25,683 nucleotides of DNA from Syntrophomonadaceae bacterium (GTDB lineage: Bacteria; Bacillota; Dethiobacteria; PWVN01): the NCBI GenBank assembly GCA_007136165.1, contig SLHK01000121.1, forward strand, positions 1 through 25,683, in the 5' to 3' direction. Below, piece by piece: positions 14,568 to 23,126 of the stretch (the stretch's first letter is position 1; each line of letters opens with the position of its first letter). The notes under the pieces were generated by a model. The model saw nothing but the letters and a program-made list of their open reading frames with translations, made no database searches and had not been told where the DNA came from. Both the position numbers and the translations under genes were made by a program.

Positions 14568-16820
14568 CTACCTTACACCCAGAAGCAAAATTACCAGCAA
14601 AACCAACCAAACCACAACCAGGTCGAAATTATAGTTCATGGGGTTAATCATCTGGTAAAAAGGGTCTCCCTTGGTATCGTAATCCGCTTTGATAAAAGCT
14701 ACAAAGGTCCTGCGCATCAGGCGGTGCAGTTTTGCATCATAACAGGAAGCTAAGCGGCACCACCGGGAATATATTTTATCTTGTATTCCCACAGACAAGC
14801 GGGCCGCCGCCTGCCCTGCCCTGGTCAGGGTTACAGCATCAAAGTACGCCAGGCGCCGGGCCAGGGCTTTGAAAGGGATGCCGGATTGCACGTAGATGAC
14901 TTCAAACAGGTGGTCCAGGCCGCTGCCGATGCCGGTATACATTCTGGAGGCCTGCTTGAGAGCCACTTCCGTAAAGAAGCCGGCGGCTTTGCTTTCCCAG
15001 GCTGCCGTTCTGCTAAAAAGGGACGTAAACCAGGGCCCCGGTTTTACATAGGCCTTATCTACCCCTCTTTCCAGGGATGACCCCAGAAGGGTATACACCA
15101 GAACCGTTCCCCTGACAAGAGGTGTATACAGCAGGGACTCAATGCTGAGCCAGCGGGGGGGATGCCGGTAAAAGAGGCCGGTTTTACTAAAGAAAAGGTA
15201 AAAGATAACTCCCAGGGATAAGGCCGTACCAATGGCCAGCAGGTCGGGCCTGGCCCAAAAGTCCAGTTTTTCCAGATAGTTTACCCTGTAGGGGTCGAAT
15301 CCGAAACCTTCCGTTAAAGGAATAATGACACTGGTTAAAAGGAACTTGGGGAAGACTCCTGCAAGAATAACGGCGGCGGCAAAAAGCCCGAACACCAGTT
15401 TTTCCAACAGGGGTTCCGGCCCCACCTGCCCCCGGTCTTCCCTCTCCGGCCCAAAGAAGACGCCCAGGGTCAGTTTCAATATATAGCAGACGGTCAGGGC
15501 ACTGGTTATGACGAATATTTTTTCTGCATAGAGGAAAATCTGGCTGCCCTGATGGGCAGCTTCTTCCACGGCATGATGCAGCAGGGTTTTGCTGGCATAA
15601 CCGTTAAAGCCGGGGACGCCGGCAATCCCGCAGGCCGCCACCGCAAAACACAGGGACGTGACAGGAAACTTTCTCCACAGGCCTCCCAGGTGGTCCAGGT
15701 CCAGTTCATGGGTACGGGCATAGACGGCCCCCGCCATCATGAACATCCCGGCTTTGAAAAAGGCGTGGTTAAAGATGTGAAAGACCGTACCGGTAAATCC
15801 CATGGGCCCTTCCGGGCCCAGGTAGGCAGCACACCCGACCCCCATGAGAATATACCCCATTTGGCTGACACTGCTGTAGGCCAGTATCCTTTTGATGTTT
15901 GTCTGAAAGAGGGCGATGAACGCAGCCATGAACATGGTGGCTATTCCCGTCCACAGGATGACAAAACCCAAATTGCTGCTGGTACTTCCGAGAAAACCTC
16001 CGGTTTCCGGCGCGAAGGCCTGGGCGGCAACCCGCAGGATGCCGTAGGCTCCCGTCTTGATCATGATTCCCGACAGGAGGGCGCTGGCCGGCGAAGGGGC
16101 TACGGGGTGGGCTTTGGGAAGCCAGATGTGGACAGGGGCCATGCCGGCCTTAATGCCAAAGCCTAGAAGGAGGAATCCCGCTGTCAAGTAGCGCATATAT
16201 GCGGGAGCCGTCATGTCCTGAAACAGGGGTGCCAAAGAGACGCTGCCCGTGAAGGAATTGAGGAGCAATATTCCCGTAAGCAGGCTTAAGCCGCCCGCTA
16301 CTCCCAAAAAGAGATATAAGCGGCCGGCTTCCATGGCCTCTTCCGTTTCCGTATGCACCACCAGGGCATAGGATGCCAGGGACATGACTTCGAAGAAAAT
16401 AAAAAGGCTGAAGAGGTCTCCTGCAAGAAAAACCCCCAGGCAGCCCGCCTGGGTCAGGGAAAGAAAGGCGTAGTACCGGGGGCGGGCGTGTTCGTGCCCC
16501 ATGTAGGTTAAGGAGAAGAGGACGGCCAGGAACCATATGAAAGAAGATAAAAGGGTAAAGAAAGCCCCCAGGGGGCCGACGGAAAAATTCAGCCCCCAGC
16601 CCAAAAAACCGGGCAGAGCAAAAAAAGCCGCTTCCTCCCCCGCTTTAAGGTACAAAAGGGCGCTGAGAAAAAAGGTTATACCGGCAAAAAATACCGCCGT
16701 CAGATCCCGGGTGCTCTCTTTTCTCTTCTTTAAAAAGGGTACCAGAAAGGAAAAGGCAAGGGGCAGCAGGATAATAACGGGTGGTATTAGAGAAAATCCC
16801 GTGTCTTTTAGAAAATCCAT
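14568..16820 (-). CDS. Large MrpD/NuoL-like antiporter subunit with C-terminal extension (fifth copy)
   Basis: This is a member of the proton-pumping Proton_antipo_M family (NuoL/M/N, MrpA/D, MbhH). The first 490 or so residues form the usual antiporter core of about 14 helices. The essential residues are kept: Glu144 in LFIFFEVMSLASYAL, Lys224 before VHIWLPKAH and Lys255 in SGIMIKTGAYG. Unlike its four paralogues (490-507 aa) it continues for about 250 residues. These comprise one or two hydrophobic segments near 520, a long charged amphipathic stretch, and a final helix (VVVWLVLLVILLLG). NuoL and MrpA carry a comparable lateral helix plus last transmembrane helix that braces neighbouring subunits. 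The start is taken as ATG 16820 (GGAG 8 nt upstream); GTG 16826 is two codons longer. It is last in the operon. Confidence 0.88.
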   Translation of the reverse strand: MDFLKDTGFSLIPPVIILLPLAFSFLVPFLKKRKESTRDLTAVFFAGITFFLSALLYLKAGEEAAFFALPGFLGWGLNFSVGPLGAFFTLLSSFIWFLAVLFSLTYMGHEHARPRYYAFLSLTQAGCLGVFLAGDLFSLFIFFEVMSLASYALVVHTETEEAMEAGRLYLFLGVAGGLSLLTGILLLNSFTGSVSLAPLFQDMTAPAYMRYLTAGFLLLGFGIKAGMAPVHIWLPKAHPVAPSPASALLSGIMIKTGAYGILRVAAQAFAPETGGFLGSTSSNLGFVILWTGIATMFMAAFIALFQTNIKRILAYSSVSQMGYILMGVGCAAYLGPEGPMGFTGTVFHIFNHAFFKAGMFMMAGAVYARTHELDLDHLGGLWRKFPVTSLCFAVAACGIAGVPGFNGYASKTLLHHAVEEAAHQGSQIFLYAEKIFVITSALTVCYILKLTLGVFFGPEREDRGQVGPEPLLEKLVFGLFAAAVILAGVFPKFLLTSVIIPLTEGFGFDPYRVNYLEKLDFWARPDLLAIGTALSLGVIFYLFFSKTGLFYRHPPRWLSIESLLYTPLVRGTVLVYTLLGSSLERGVDKAYVKPGPWFTSLFSRTAAWESKAAGFFTEVALKQASRMYTGIGSGLDHLFEVIYVQSGIPFKALARRLAYFDAVTLTRAGQAAARLSVGIQDKIYSRWCRLASCYDAKLHRLMRRTFVAFIKADYDTKGDPFYQMINPMNYNFDLVVVWLVLLVILLLGVR

Positions 16821-16863
16821 ATCCACCTCTCCTCTCCAAAAGAAATACCCGGCGGGAAGCCCG

Positions 16864-18387
16864 CTAAAAGAAAGCTTTTACTCCCGCTTTAACAATCTCC
16901 AGGGGCCAGTTTACTGCCAGCAGCCCAAAGGCACCGCAGCCTATTGTCAAAATCAGGATGGGCAGGGCTGTCTTCCAGGAACCCGCCTTGAAGTCCCCTT
17001 GCCCCTCTCCTCTCGCCGCGGCAGTTTGCCTGAAGGCTTCCTCCTCCTCCTGTCCGTCCCCGTGGCCGGCAGGTACGCCAAAGAAGGCCTGGATGGCGAT
17101 GGGAAGGTAATAGGCAGCATTTAAAAAGCTGCTCACCAGCAGTACCCCCACCAGGACGGGCATCCCTTCTTCCAGGGCACCGAGACTTAAGTACCACTTG
17201 CTGATGAATACATTAAAGGGCGGCATCCCCACGGCTGTCAGGGCTGCCGCGGAAAAGCACAGCATAACCCCGGGCATTTGGTGCCCCGCTCCCTTCATTT
17301 CGCTGATTTTTCGGGTCCCCATGCCCCTGATAACGGCACCGGCGCAAAGAAACAGGGTCCCCTTCATAAAAGCGTGGGCCATAATATGGTATACAGCCCC
17401 CGCCACGGCCGCCTCCTGGAGCAGGGATATTCCCAGAATAATGTAACCTACCTGGGCAATACCCGAATAAGCCAGGCGGCGAATCAGGTCATCCTGGACC
17501 AGGGCGATGGCAGACCCCAACAATATACTTAAGGAGGCCAGGTAAATCAATGGCTGGGCCCAACCCGCCCCGGCCAGGAAGGAAAAGCCGTATACGTCCC
17601 CAAAGACCCGCAGCATGCCGTAAGCCCCGGTTTTTAACATTATGGCGGAGGAAATGACGGCAGCGGGCAGGGGTGCCCGGGCATAAGCATCGGGCATCCA
17701 GAAGTGCAGGGGAACGAGGGCGGCTTTGGTGCCAAAAGCCACCATGAAGCCGCAAAAAGCCAGCAAAGCCAGGGGGGAGGCCTCCGTAACCAAGCCTCCT
17801 TGACCCAGGGCCAGGCTTCCCGTTTCTCTTAAAATAATGACGGCGGATAAAAAGAGGGCTACCCCGGCCGTAATGGTCATAAAGAGGAACTTTAAGCCCG
17901 CCTTCAGGGAGGCCTCCGTCTGATGGTGAATAACCAGGACGAAAAACATCAGGGACATGAACTCGAAGAAGAGGTAGAAGGTGAAGAAGTCGCCGGCCAG
18001 GGCCACCCCGTAACATCCCCCCAGGGCCAGGAGCATGCAGGCAAAAAAACGGTCGGCTTTCTTGTCACCTTTCATGTACTGCTGGGCATAGATGCTGACC
18101 ACGAAACCGAAGAAGACAAAAAGCAGGAGCATATAGAAACCCAGGATATCCACCCGGTAGGAAAGCCCCAGGGGCGGCAGCAAATCGAAGGTTTTCTGCA
18201 GCTCCTCCCCCCGGCGAAGGGGGCCGTAGAGGAAGGCGGTTATAATCAACGGTATTAGGGTGGAAACTGTAATCAACCTTTCCTTAAGCCCTATGCTGCT
18301 TTTGCGTAATAGATAGAGGGCTCCGCCCCCCAGCAGGGGGGTTAAGACGATAAAAGAGATCAAGATGGTGGTCAGGGTCGGGTGCAT
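16864..18387 (-). CDS. MrpD/NuoM-like antiporter subunit (fourth copy)
   Basis: This 507-residue Proton_antipo_M protein has about 14 transmembrane helices. The functional residues are present: Glu142 in FYLFFEFMSLMFFVLVIHH, Lys221 before VPLHFWMPDAY and Lys252 in SSAIMLKTGAYG. The lateral motif is WMPDAYARAPLPAAVISS rather than the WLPDAH...SALLSG of the first and third copies, showing divergence rather than recent duplication. A charged insert with Glu-rich residues (DGQEEEEAFRQ) lies near residue 455 between the last helices. The start is ATG 18387 with GGAGGG 7 nt upstream. A longer frame from 18477 overlaps the previous gene and lacks family similarity. It lies 19 bp after the third extra copy. 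A small GCGGG/CCCGC hairpin overlaps its stop. Confidence 0.88.
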   Translation of the reverse strand: MHPTLTTILISFIVLTPLLGGGALYLLRKSSIGLKERLITVSTLIPLIITAFLYGPLRRGEELQKTFDLLPPLGLSYRVDILGFYMLLLFVFFGFVVSIYAQQYMKGDKKADRFFACMLLALGGCYGVALAGDFFTFYLFFEFMSLMFFVLVIHHQTEASLKAGLKFLFMTITAGVALFLSAVIILRETGSLALGQGGLVTEASPLALLAFCGFMVAFGTKAALVPLHFWMPDAYARAPLPAAVISSAIMLKTGAYGMLRVFGDVYGFSFLAGAGWAQPLIYLASLSILLGSAIALVQDDLIRRLAYSGIAQVGYIILGISLLQEAAVAGAVYHIMAHAFMKGTLFLCAGAVIRGMGTRKISEMKGAGHQMPGVMLCFSAAALTAVGMPPFNVFISKWYLSLGALEEGMPVLVGVLLVSSFLNAAYYLPIAIQAFFGVPAGHGDGQEEEEAFRQTAAARGEGQGDFKAGSWKTALPILILTIGCGAFGLLAVNWPLEIVKAGVKAFF

Positions 18388-18406
18388 TATCTTTCCCTCC
18401 GCTTCC

Positions 18407-19879
18407 TCAAAATACGTGGGCAATAACCTTTTCCGCCAGAGGTATGGAAAGCTCATGGGCAAAGAGGCCCAGGGCAAAGCAGCAGGCCGTCAGGATTATG
18501 GTTGGTATGAGCATGGCGGGTGAAGTTTCCCAACCCCCGGGCCTTGTAAAGGTGCCCTGCCGAAAATAAGCATTAACCATAACAGGCAGGTAATAGGCGG
18601 CGTTTAAAAGGGCGCTGGCCAGGATCACAAAGGCAAAGACCGTCTTGCCCCCTCCCAGGCTGCCCTGGATTAAATAATACTTGCTGATAAAAGCGTTTAG
18701 AGGCAGGATGCCGATGAGCCCCAGGCCCGCCAGGCTGAAGCAGGCCATGGTCAGGGGCAGGCGCCGTCCGACTCCGTACAATTCTTCCAAACGGCTTTTC
18801 CCTGTCTCCTTGAGGATTTGCCCGGCGCAGAAGAACAGGGTAATTTTTAAAAAGGCATGGTTGATCAAATGGAGGATTCCTCCCGTCAAACCGGCTGGTG
18901 TTAAGAGAAGCGCCCCCAGAATGATGTATCCCAACTGGCCTATGGTGGAGTAGGCCAACCTTAGTTTTAATACACTTTGTCGCAGGGCCAGAATGGAGCC
19001 CAGGAGGATGGAGAGGGAAACCAGGACGGCCAGAATGTCTTGCAGGCCCAAAGACTCGATGACCGCCGGATTGTAGATGAAATAAAGAACCCGGATTACG
19101 CCGAAGGCCCCGCTTTTGACCACGGCAACGGCGTGCAGCAGGGCGCTGACGGGGGCCGGGGCCACCATGGCGCCGGGAAGCCAGGCATGCAGGGGGATGA
19201 CAGCCGCCTTGACGGCAAAGCCTGCAACCAGCAGGAGGAAGGCTCCCGCCAGCATTGTACGGTTCCCTTCCAGGAAGGGGGCCAGGCTTCCCCCCGGCTC
19301 AAAAGCCGCCCCCGGCACCAGGCTTTGCAGGGCAAAAAAGGCTGCCAGGATGAGGCCGCCCCCGGAAAGGCAGTAGATGATATAGCGGGTCCCCGATTTA
19401 AAGGCTTCGGTACTGCCGGAGTGAATTACCAGGGGATAGGTACACAGGGTCAAATACTCAAAAAAGACGTAAAGGCTGAACAGGTTCCCGGAAAAAGCCA
19501 CTCCCATGGTGGCGCTCATGGACAGGATGTAATAAAAGAAGTATCTTCCCTGACCCCCTTCCCCCTTCATGTATCCCAGGGAGTAAATGATGGCAAAAAT
19601 CCACAGGCTTCCGGCTACCAGGGCGAAGGCCATGCTCAGAGGGTCCGCCCTCAAGGTTAACTCCAGATTGGGTAAAAGGCGAAGGGGCGGTGACTGGGGG
19701 AGCTGCCCCTGCATTACCGGTGGAAGCAGGGATAACACCACGATTAAGTTCAGGCTAACCGTAAGCAGGGCAGCGACAGCCCTTTCCCTGTATTTATCTT
19801 CGGGAAGCACTAAAATGAGGAGGGCCCCCGCCAGGGGAATCAGAACAGCCAGGGCAGGCAAATAAGTATTGACAGCCAT
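18407..19879 (-). CDS. NuoL/MrpA-type antiporter-like subunit (third copy)
   Basis: This 490-residue Proton_antipo_M protein has about 14 helices. Glu141 (LYVFFEYLTLCTYPLVIHSG), Lys224 (FAVKAAVIPLHAW) and Lys255 (AVAVVKSGAFG) are all conserved. Its signature after the Lys/His helix is LPGAMVAPAPVSALLHA, the NuoL/MrpA wording, whereas the neighbours have the MrpD/NuoM-style LPDAH...SALLSG. It may therefore occupy a different place in the complex, perhaps that of the missing MrpA N-terminal domain (inference). The ATG start at 19879 has AAGGGGGA about 10 nt upstream. It is 22 bp downstream of the second copy. Confidence 0.88.
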   Translation of the reverse strand: MAVNTYLPALAVLIPLAGALLILVLPEDKYRERAVAALLTVSLNLIVVLSLLPPVMQGQLPQSPPLRLLPNLELTLRADPLSMAFALVAGSLWIFAIIYSLGYMKGEGGQGRYFFYYILSMSATMGVAFSGNLFSLYVFFEYLTLCTYPLVIHSGSTEAFKSGTRYIIYCLSGGGLILAAFFALQSLVPGAAFEPGGSLAPFLEGNRTMLAGAFLLLVAGFAVKAAVIPLHAWLPGAMVAPAPVSALLHAVAVVKSGAFGVIRVLYFIYNPAVIESLGLQDILAVLVSLSILLGSILALRQSVLKLRLAYSTIGQLGYIILGALLLTPAGLTGGILHLINHAFLKITLFFCAGQILKETGKSRLEELYGVGRRLPLTMACFSLAGLGLIGILPLNAFISKYYLIQGSLGGGKTVFAFVILASALLNAAYYLPVMVNAYFRQGTFTRPGGWETSPAMLIPTIILTACCFALGLFAHELSIPLAEKVIAHVF

Positions 19880-19901
19880 CCGTTAAAATCCCCCTTCCTG
19901 C

Positions 19902-21380
19902 TTAAAAATGGTTAATCATGGTTCCGGCAATAAGGCGGGCCATCTCCAGGGGCCAGTTTGCGGGAGCCAGGGCAAAAACAAAGGTTCCCGCCGCCAGGAC
20001 TATTATGGGCGCCAGCATAACGGGGGGTGCTTCCAGGCTGTTTCCCCCCGTCTCTCCGGGTGGGGCAAAAAAGGCCGCCACCACAATAGGTAAATAATAA
20101 GCTGCATTCAAAAGACTGCTGATAATCAACAGGAAGACATATGCCGGCGCCCCCGCATCCAGGGCACCCAGGCTCAACAGCAGTTTGCTTAAAAAGCCGT
20201 TAAAGGGAGGAATACCCACCATGCTCAGGGCGGCCAGGGTGAAGCAGGCCATGGTCAGGGGCATCTTTAGGCCTATGCCCCCCAGATGGCTGATACGGCG
20301 CTTGCCCGTCTGCAAGATTATGGCTCCGGCGCAGAGAAAAAGGCAGCCCTTCATCATGGCATGGGCGAATATATGGAAAAGGGCTCCCGTTAAGGCCACC
20401 TCGGTCAGAAGGGACAGCCCCAGGTAAATGTAGCCGACCTGGGCGATGGTGGAGTAGGCCAGGCGCCTTTTTAAGTCATCCTGCCTTAAAGCCAGGGCGG
20501 AGCCCAAAAGGATGGTTATCACCGCCAGGGCCAGGGTTATCCTGTGCCACCCGGCCTGCTGGATCAAACCTATACTGAAGACCTCATAAAAAACCCGGAT
20601 GAGGCCGAAGACCCCGATTTTTACCATGACTCCCGACAGGAGAGCGCTGACGGGAGCCGGGGCTGCCGGGTGGGCATCGGGAAGCCATACATGGAGGGGA
20701 AAGGCCCCGGCCTTGATGCCAAAACCCGTAAGAAAACCCAAAAAGATGGCCAGGGTGAAGGGAGTTGCATCCGTAAGCAGGCCGCTGCTTCCGAAAGCCA
20801 GGTCTCCCGCCTCAAAGTAAAGGAGTATGGTGCTGAAAAAGACGGCAAACCCCGCTGCCATGGCCATATAGATGTATTTGCCCCCCGCAAACATGGCCGG
20901 GGGGTCTTCTTCGTGAATGACTAAAACATAAGAGGTGACGGCCATCAACTCAAAAAAGAGCAGCAGCCCCAGCATATCCCCCGCCATGACTATTCCCAGG
21001 CTAGCTCCCAGGGCTGCCAGCAGGAAGCCATAATAACGGTCAAGGGCGTGGTTATGGGCCATGTATGCCCGGGAGTAGATGACGGCCAGCACCCACAGGA
21101 AAGAAATCAGCAGTGCCATGGAGTAACCCAGATGGTCCACCCTGAAATGAATGGCCAGGGGAAAGGAAAAAAAGGTGTAAGCGGAAACTACCGGCCCTCC
21201 CTCTCTCAGGGCGGGATAAAGGGACAGGATTGTCAAGAAAACCAGTATTGAGGAAACCAGGGCAAACCCCTCTCCCCACCTCCTGTTCCGGCGCACCAGG
21301 AAAAATGCGGCTATGGAAGCAAGGAAGACAAAGGCTAAAATTATTACGGGAGCATCGGCCAGGGCCACCAAACTCAACAC
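19902..21380 (-). CDS. MrpD-like antiporter subunit (second copy)
   Basis: This 492-residue Proton_antipo_M protein has about 14 helices. It is very like the first MrpD at its motifs: Glu144 in LLLFFELMAVTSYVLVIHEED, Lys223 in FGIKAGAFPLHVWLPDAHPAAPAP, Lys254 in SGVMVKIGVFG, and LAYSTIAQVGYIYLGLSLL in the second half. It follows the MbhE-like gene after 34 bp, exactly where MBH and Mrp operons change module. The start is GTG 21380 (GGTGG 7 nt upstream); TTG two codons on is also possible. It would exchange H+ against Na+ or translocate H+ as part of a larger complex. Confidence 0.9.
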   Translation of the reverse strand: MLSLVALADAPVIILAFVFLASIAAFFLVRRNRRWGEGFALVSSILVFLTILSLYPALREGGPVVSAYTFFSFPLAIHFRVDHLGYSMALLISFLWVLAVIYSRAYMAHNHALDRYYGFLLAALGASLGIVMAGDMLGLLLFFELMAVTSYVLVIHEEDPPAMFAGGKYIYMAMAAGFAVFFSTILLYFEAGDLAFGSSGLLTDATPFTLAIFLGFLTGFGIKAGAFPLHVWLPDAHPAAPAPVSALLSGVMVKIGVFGLIRVFYEVFSIGLIQQAGWHRITLALAVITILLGSALALRQDDLKRRLAYSTIAQVGYIYLGLSLLTEVALTGALFHIFAHAMMKGCLFLCAGAIILQTGKRRISHLGGIGLKMPLTMACFTLAALSMVGIPPFNGFLSKLLLSLGALDAGAPAYVFLLIISSLLNAAYYLPIVVAAFFAPPGETGGNSLEAPPVMLAPIIVLAAGTFVFALAPANWPLEMARLIAGTMINHF

Positions 21381-21414
21381 CTCGATTCCACCGCCGAAGC
21401 GGCATTCTGTTAGG

Positions 21415-21723
21415 TTAATGAGGAAATTCTTTTTTCCTCAGGGAAGCCAAGGTCAAGGTGACGGCCACAACGGCGGAGAATATAACCGTTGTTTCCAGGA
21501 AGGTATCGAAGGCCCGGTAGTTCAGCAATATGTTGCCCACCAGGTTGTAGCCCCCACTCTCTTCCACCCCTTTCTCCACATACCTCTGGCTGACGTAGTT
21601 GTTGGTGGGGTTCTGGGGGTCACCGTACAGGGGCAGCTCCATAACGGCCAGGAGCAGCAGGTAGTTAACGCTTATTACCAGGATCAGGACGACCAGATAA
21701 AAGGCCGCTTTATTACGCCGCAT
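21415..21723 (-). CDS. MbhE-like subunit (corresponds to an MrpA C-terminal/MrpB N-terminal module)
   Basis: The 102-residue protein has an N-terminal helix (LVVLILVISVNYLLLLAV), a polar loop (residues about 30-65) and a second helix preceded by LLNYRAFDTFLETTVIFSAVVAV. That last motif, NYRAFDT..ETTV, is the mark of MbhE of membrane-bound hydrogenases and of the matching segment at the C-terminal end of MrpA. In canonical Mrp it is fused to MrpA; here it is separate, as in MBH and MBX complexes. The ATG start overlaps the preceding stop by one base (TGATG), indicating coupling with the MbhD-like gene. Confidence 0.85.
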   Translation of the reverse strand: MRRNKAAFYLVVLILVISVNYLLLLAVMELPLYGDPQNPTNNYVSQRYVEKGVEESGGYNLVGNILLNYRAFDTFLETTVIFSAVVAVTLTLASLRKKEFPH

Positions 21724-21974
21724 CAGTGGGGCCTCCTTCCCACCCTGCTGACCACTGCCACCATGAGAATGGTGGTGGCTATACCTACCGCCGCTTCCGT
21801 AATGGCAATGTCAGGGGCATTGAGTTTCTGCCATACCAGGGCCATGACAGCGCTGTAAACGCCAAAGATAATGATAATGTAGAGCAAATCCTTAAAAATA
21901 AAGACGGAGAAGGTTACCAGGAGCAGGACCAGGAGCAGCAAAAACAAGACAGGATCCAGCGGCATAGGCGTCAC
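21723..21974 (-). CDS. MbhD-like DUF4040 subunit (stand-alone MrpA C-terminal module)
   Basis: The 83-residue protein has three helices and the DUF4040 signature LNAPDIAITEAAVGIATTIL, whose Glu is conserved in MbhD and in the C-terminal part of MrpA and lies on the proposed ion path. The first helices are LFLLLLVLLLVTFSVFIF and LLYIIIIFGVYSAVMALVW. The GTG start at 21974 overlaps the mrpG stop by 4 bp (GTGA). Its presence as a separate gene, followed by MbhE, shows that this operon has the split arrangement of hydrogenase-type membrane modules rather than the fused MrpA of Bacillus or Staphylococcus. Confidence 0.9.
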   Translation of the reverse strand: MTPMPLDPVLFLLLLVLLLVTFSVFIFKDLLYIIIIFGVYSAVMALVWQKLNAPDIAITEAAVGIATTILMVAVVSRVGRRPH

Positions 21975-22306
21975 CCCCGGCCTTTCCTGGAGTAATTGTC
22001 TTCATACCAGGTAGCGGGAGCCACTGCATCTTTCCGGTCATAAGCTGTCTTGGCAATTAAGTGGGTCATAACGGGGTTGATGGTGGCAATCAGGCCGCCG
22101 ATTAACACCACTTTGACGCCACTGGTAAAATCGGGCACGATAAAAAGTATGGCAAAAAGAATCAACCCGGCCCCCAGGGTATCGCATTTACCCATGGCGT
22201 GCATGCGGGTAAAGATATCAGGCAGGCGAAGCATTCCCACAGCTCCCACCATCAGGAAGAAGAATCCCCAGAGAAGGCTTAAGGCAATCACGATATCGGT
22301 GAACAC
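21971..22306 (-). CDS. mrpG: Mrp antiporter subunit G (MnhG/PhaG)
   Basis: The 111-residue small subunit has three helices. The family motif is clear: GAVGMLRLPDIFTRMHAMGKCDTLGAGLILFA, with RLPD..TRMHA typical of MnhG. The C-terminal polar tail (KDAVAPATWYEDNYSRKGRG) is longer than in some homologues. The GTG start at 22306 has a GGGGGG site 7 nt upstream. It lies 15 bp after mrpF and overlaps the MbhD-like gene by 4 bp. It is equivalent to MbhC of hydrogenase complexes. Confidence 0.93.
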   Translation of the reverse strand: MFTDIVIALSLLWGFFFLMVGAVGMLRLPDIFTRMHAMGKCDTLGAGLILFAILFIVPDFTSGVKVVLIGGLIATINPVMTHLIAKTAYDRKDAVAPATWYEDNYSRKGRG

Positions 22307-22321
22307 GGGAGATCCCCCCTT

Positions 22322-22594
22322 TTACAGTTTTCCTTCTTCCAGGAGACGCAGCACTCCCAGGGTGGCCACAAAGGCCCCCAGGACAAAAACCAGGGCTACA
22401 TCCAGGTAAAGGTTGATCTCTGCATACGGGGCGCTCAGCAAGACCAGCATGACTATCAGGGAGACAGCATAGTTGATAGCCACCACCCGGTCGGCAGCTG
22501 AAGGGCCAATAAATGACCTGATGAGGACCAGGATGAGGATAAAAACCAGTCCATACCGGAGAAAGGTTAACAGAGATTCAATCACTTTTCCCAC
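22322..22594 (-). CDS. mrpF: Mrp antiporter subunit F (MnhF/PhaF)
   Basis: The 90-residue protein has three helices and the MnhF hallmark IGPSAADRVVAINYAVSLIVMLVLL, followed by YLDVALVFVLGAFVATLGVLRLLE. It is equivalent to MbhB. It overlaps the end of mrpE by 17 bp. The start is uncertain: GTG 22594 is only 3 nt from GGAGG, whereas GTG 22585 (three codons later) has a spacing of 12 nt; the shorter form begins nearer the usual MnhF N-terminus. Overlap on both sides implies coupled translation. Confidence 0.92.
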   Translation of the reverse strand: MGKVIESLLTFLRYGLVFILILVLIRSFIGPSAADRVVAINYAVSLIVMLVLLSAPYAEINLYLDVALVFVLGAFVATLGVLRLLEEGKL

Positions 22595-23126
22595 TTCCCT
22601 CCAATTTTTTCATCTGGTGATACAAAGGCCAGTGCTGGACCGCCTCGGCATTCTCCCGGGTGAAGCAGTGGACCACCAGGCGGTCTTCTTCACATTCCAC
22701 CGTTATGGTACCGGGGGTCAAGGTAATGGAATTGAGAAACAAAGCCTTGGAAAGGTCTTTTTCCAGGCCCAACCTGTAGGTGACAAAGCCCGGGCTGATG
22801 GGCATACGGGGATGAAGGACCAGGTAGGCCACATAAACGTTGGCTTTAACCACTTCAATCCCCAGGGAGACCAGATATACCAGAAGCCGGAGGGCCTGCC
22901 CCGGGGTAAAACGGGTCCCTCCTTCCCGGATGAAAATAACATCTGCCCAAAAGGTCATCAAGAGGAAGGAAATTACTGTCCCCATGAGAATATGCTGCCA
23001 GTCAAAGCTGGCGGATATCAAGAGCCAAAAAACCAGCAATAGAAAGGATAAAAAGACAAACCCCACCGGATCCTTTTTAATGTGCCTGAACACTCCATCA
23101 CCCCCCGGTTTTTTATCTTTTGTCAA
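22578..23126 (-). CDS. mrpE: Mrp antiporter subunit E (MnhE/PhaE)
   Basis: The 182-residue protein has two or three N-terminal helices (about residues 22-60) and a cytoplasmic beta-rich domain. MnhE motifs are present: RLLVYLVSLGIEVVKANVYVAYLVL, then LNSITLTPGTITVECEEDRLVVHCF, where the S-TLTPGT pattern defines the family. It corresponds to MbhA. The listed start is TTG 23126, overlapping the mrpD stop by 4 bp but without any visible ribosome binding site; GTG 23093 (codon 12), preceded by GGGGGG, is a good alternative and leaves the helices intact. Translational coupling to mrpD could explain the first choice. Confidence 0.93.
   Translation of the reverse strand: MTKDKKPGGDGVFRHIKKDPVGFVFLSFLLLVFWLLISASFDWQHILMGTVISFLLMTFWADVIFIREGGTRFTPGQALRLLVYLVSLGIEVVKANVYVAYLVLHPRMPISPGFVTYRLGLEKDLSKALFLNSITLTPGTITVECEEDRLVVHCFTRENAEAVQHWPLYHQMKKLEGSGKSD

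Noticed and set aside
18388..18477. N-terminal extension of the fourth antiporter-like subunit to 18477
   Set aside because: The extra 30 residues overlap the previous gene, are not hydrophobic in the family's way, and ATG 18387 has a proper GGAGGG site.
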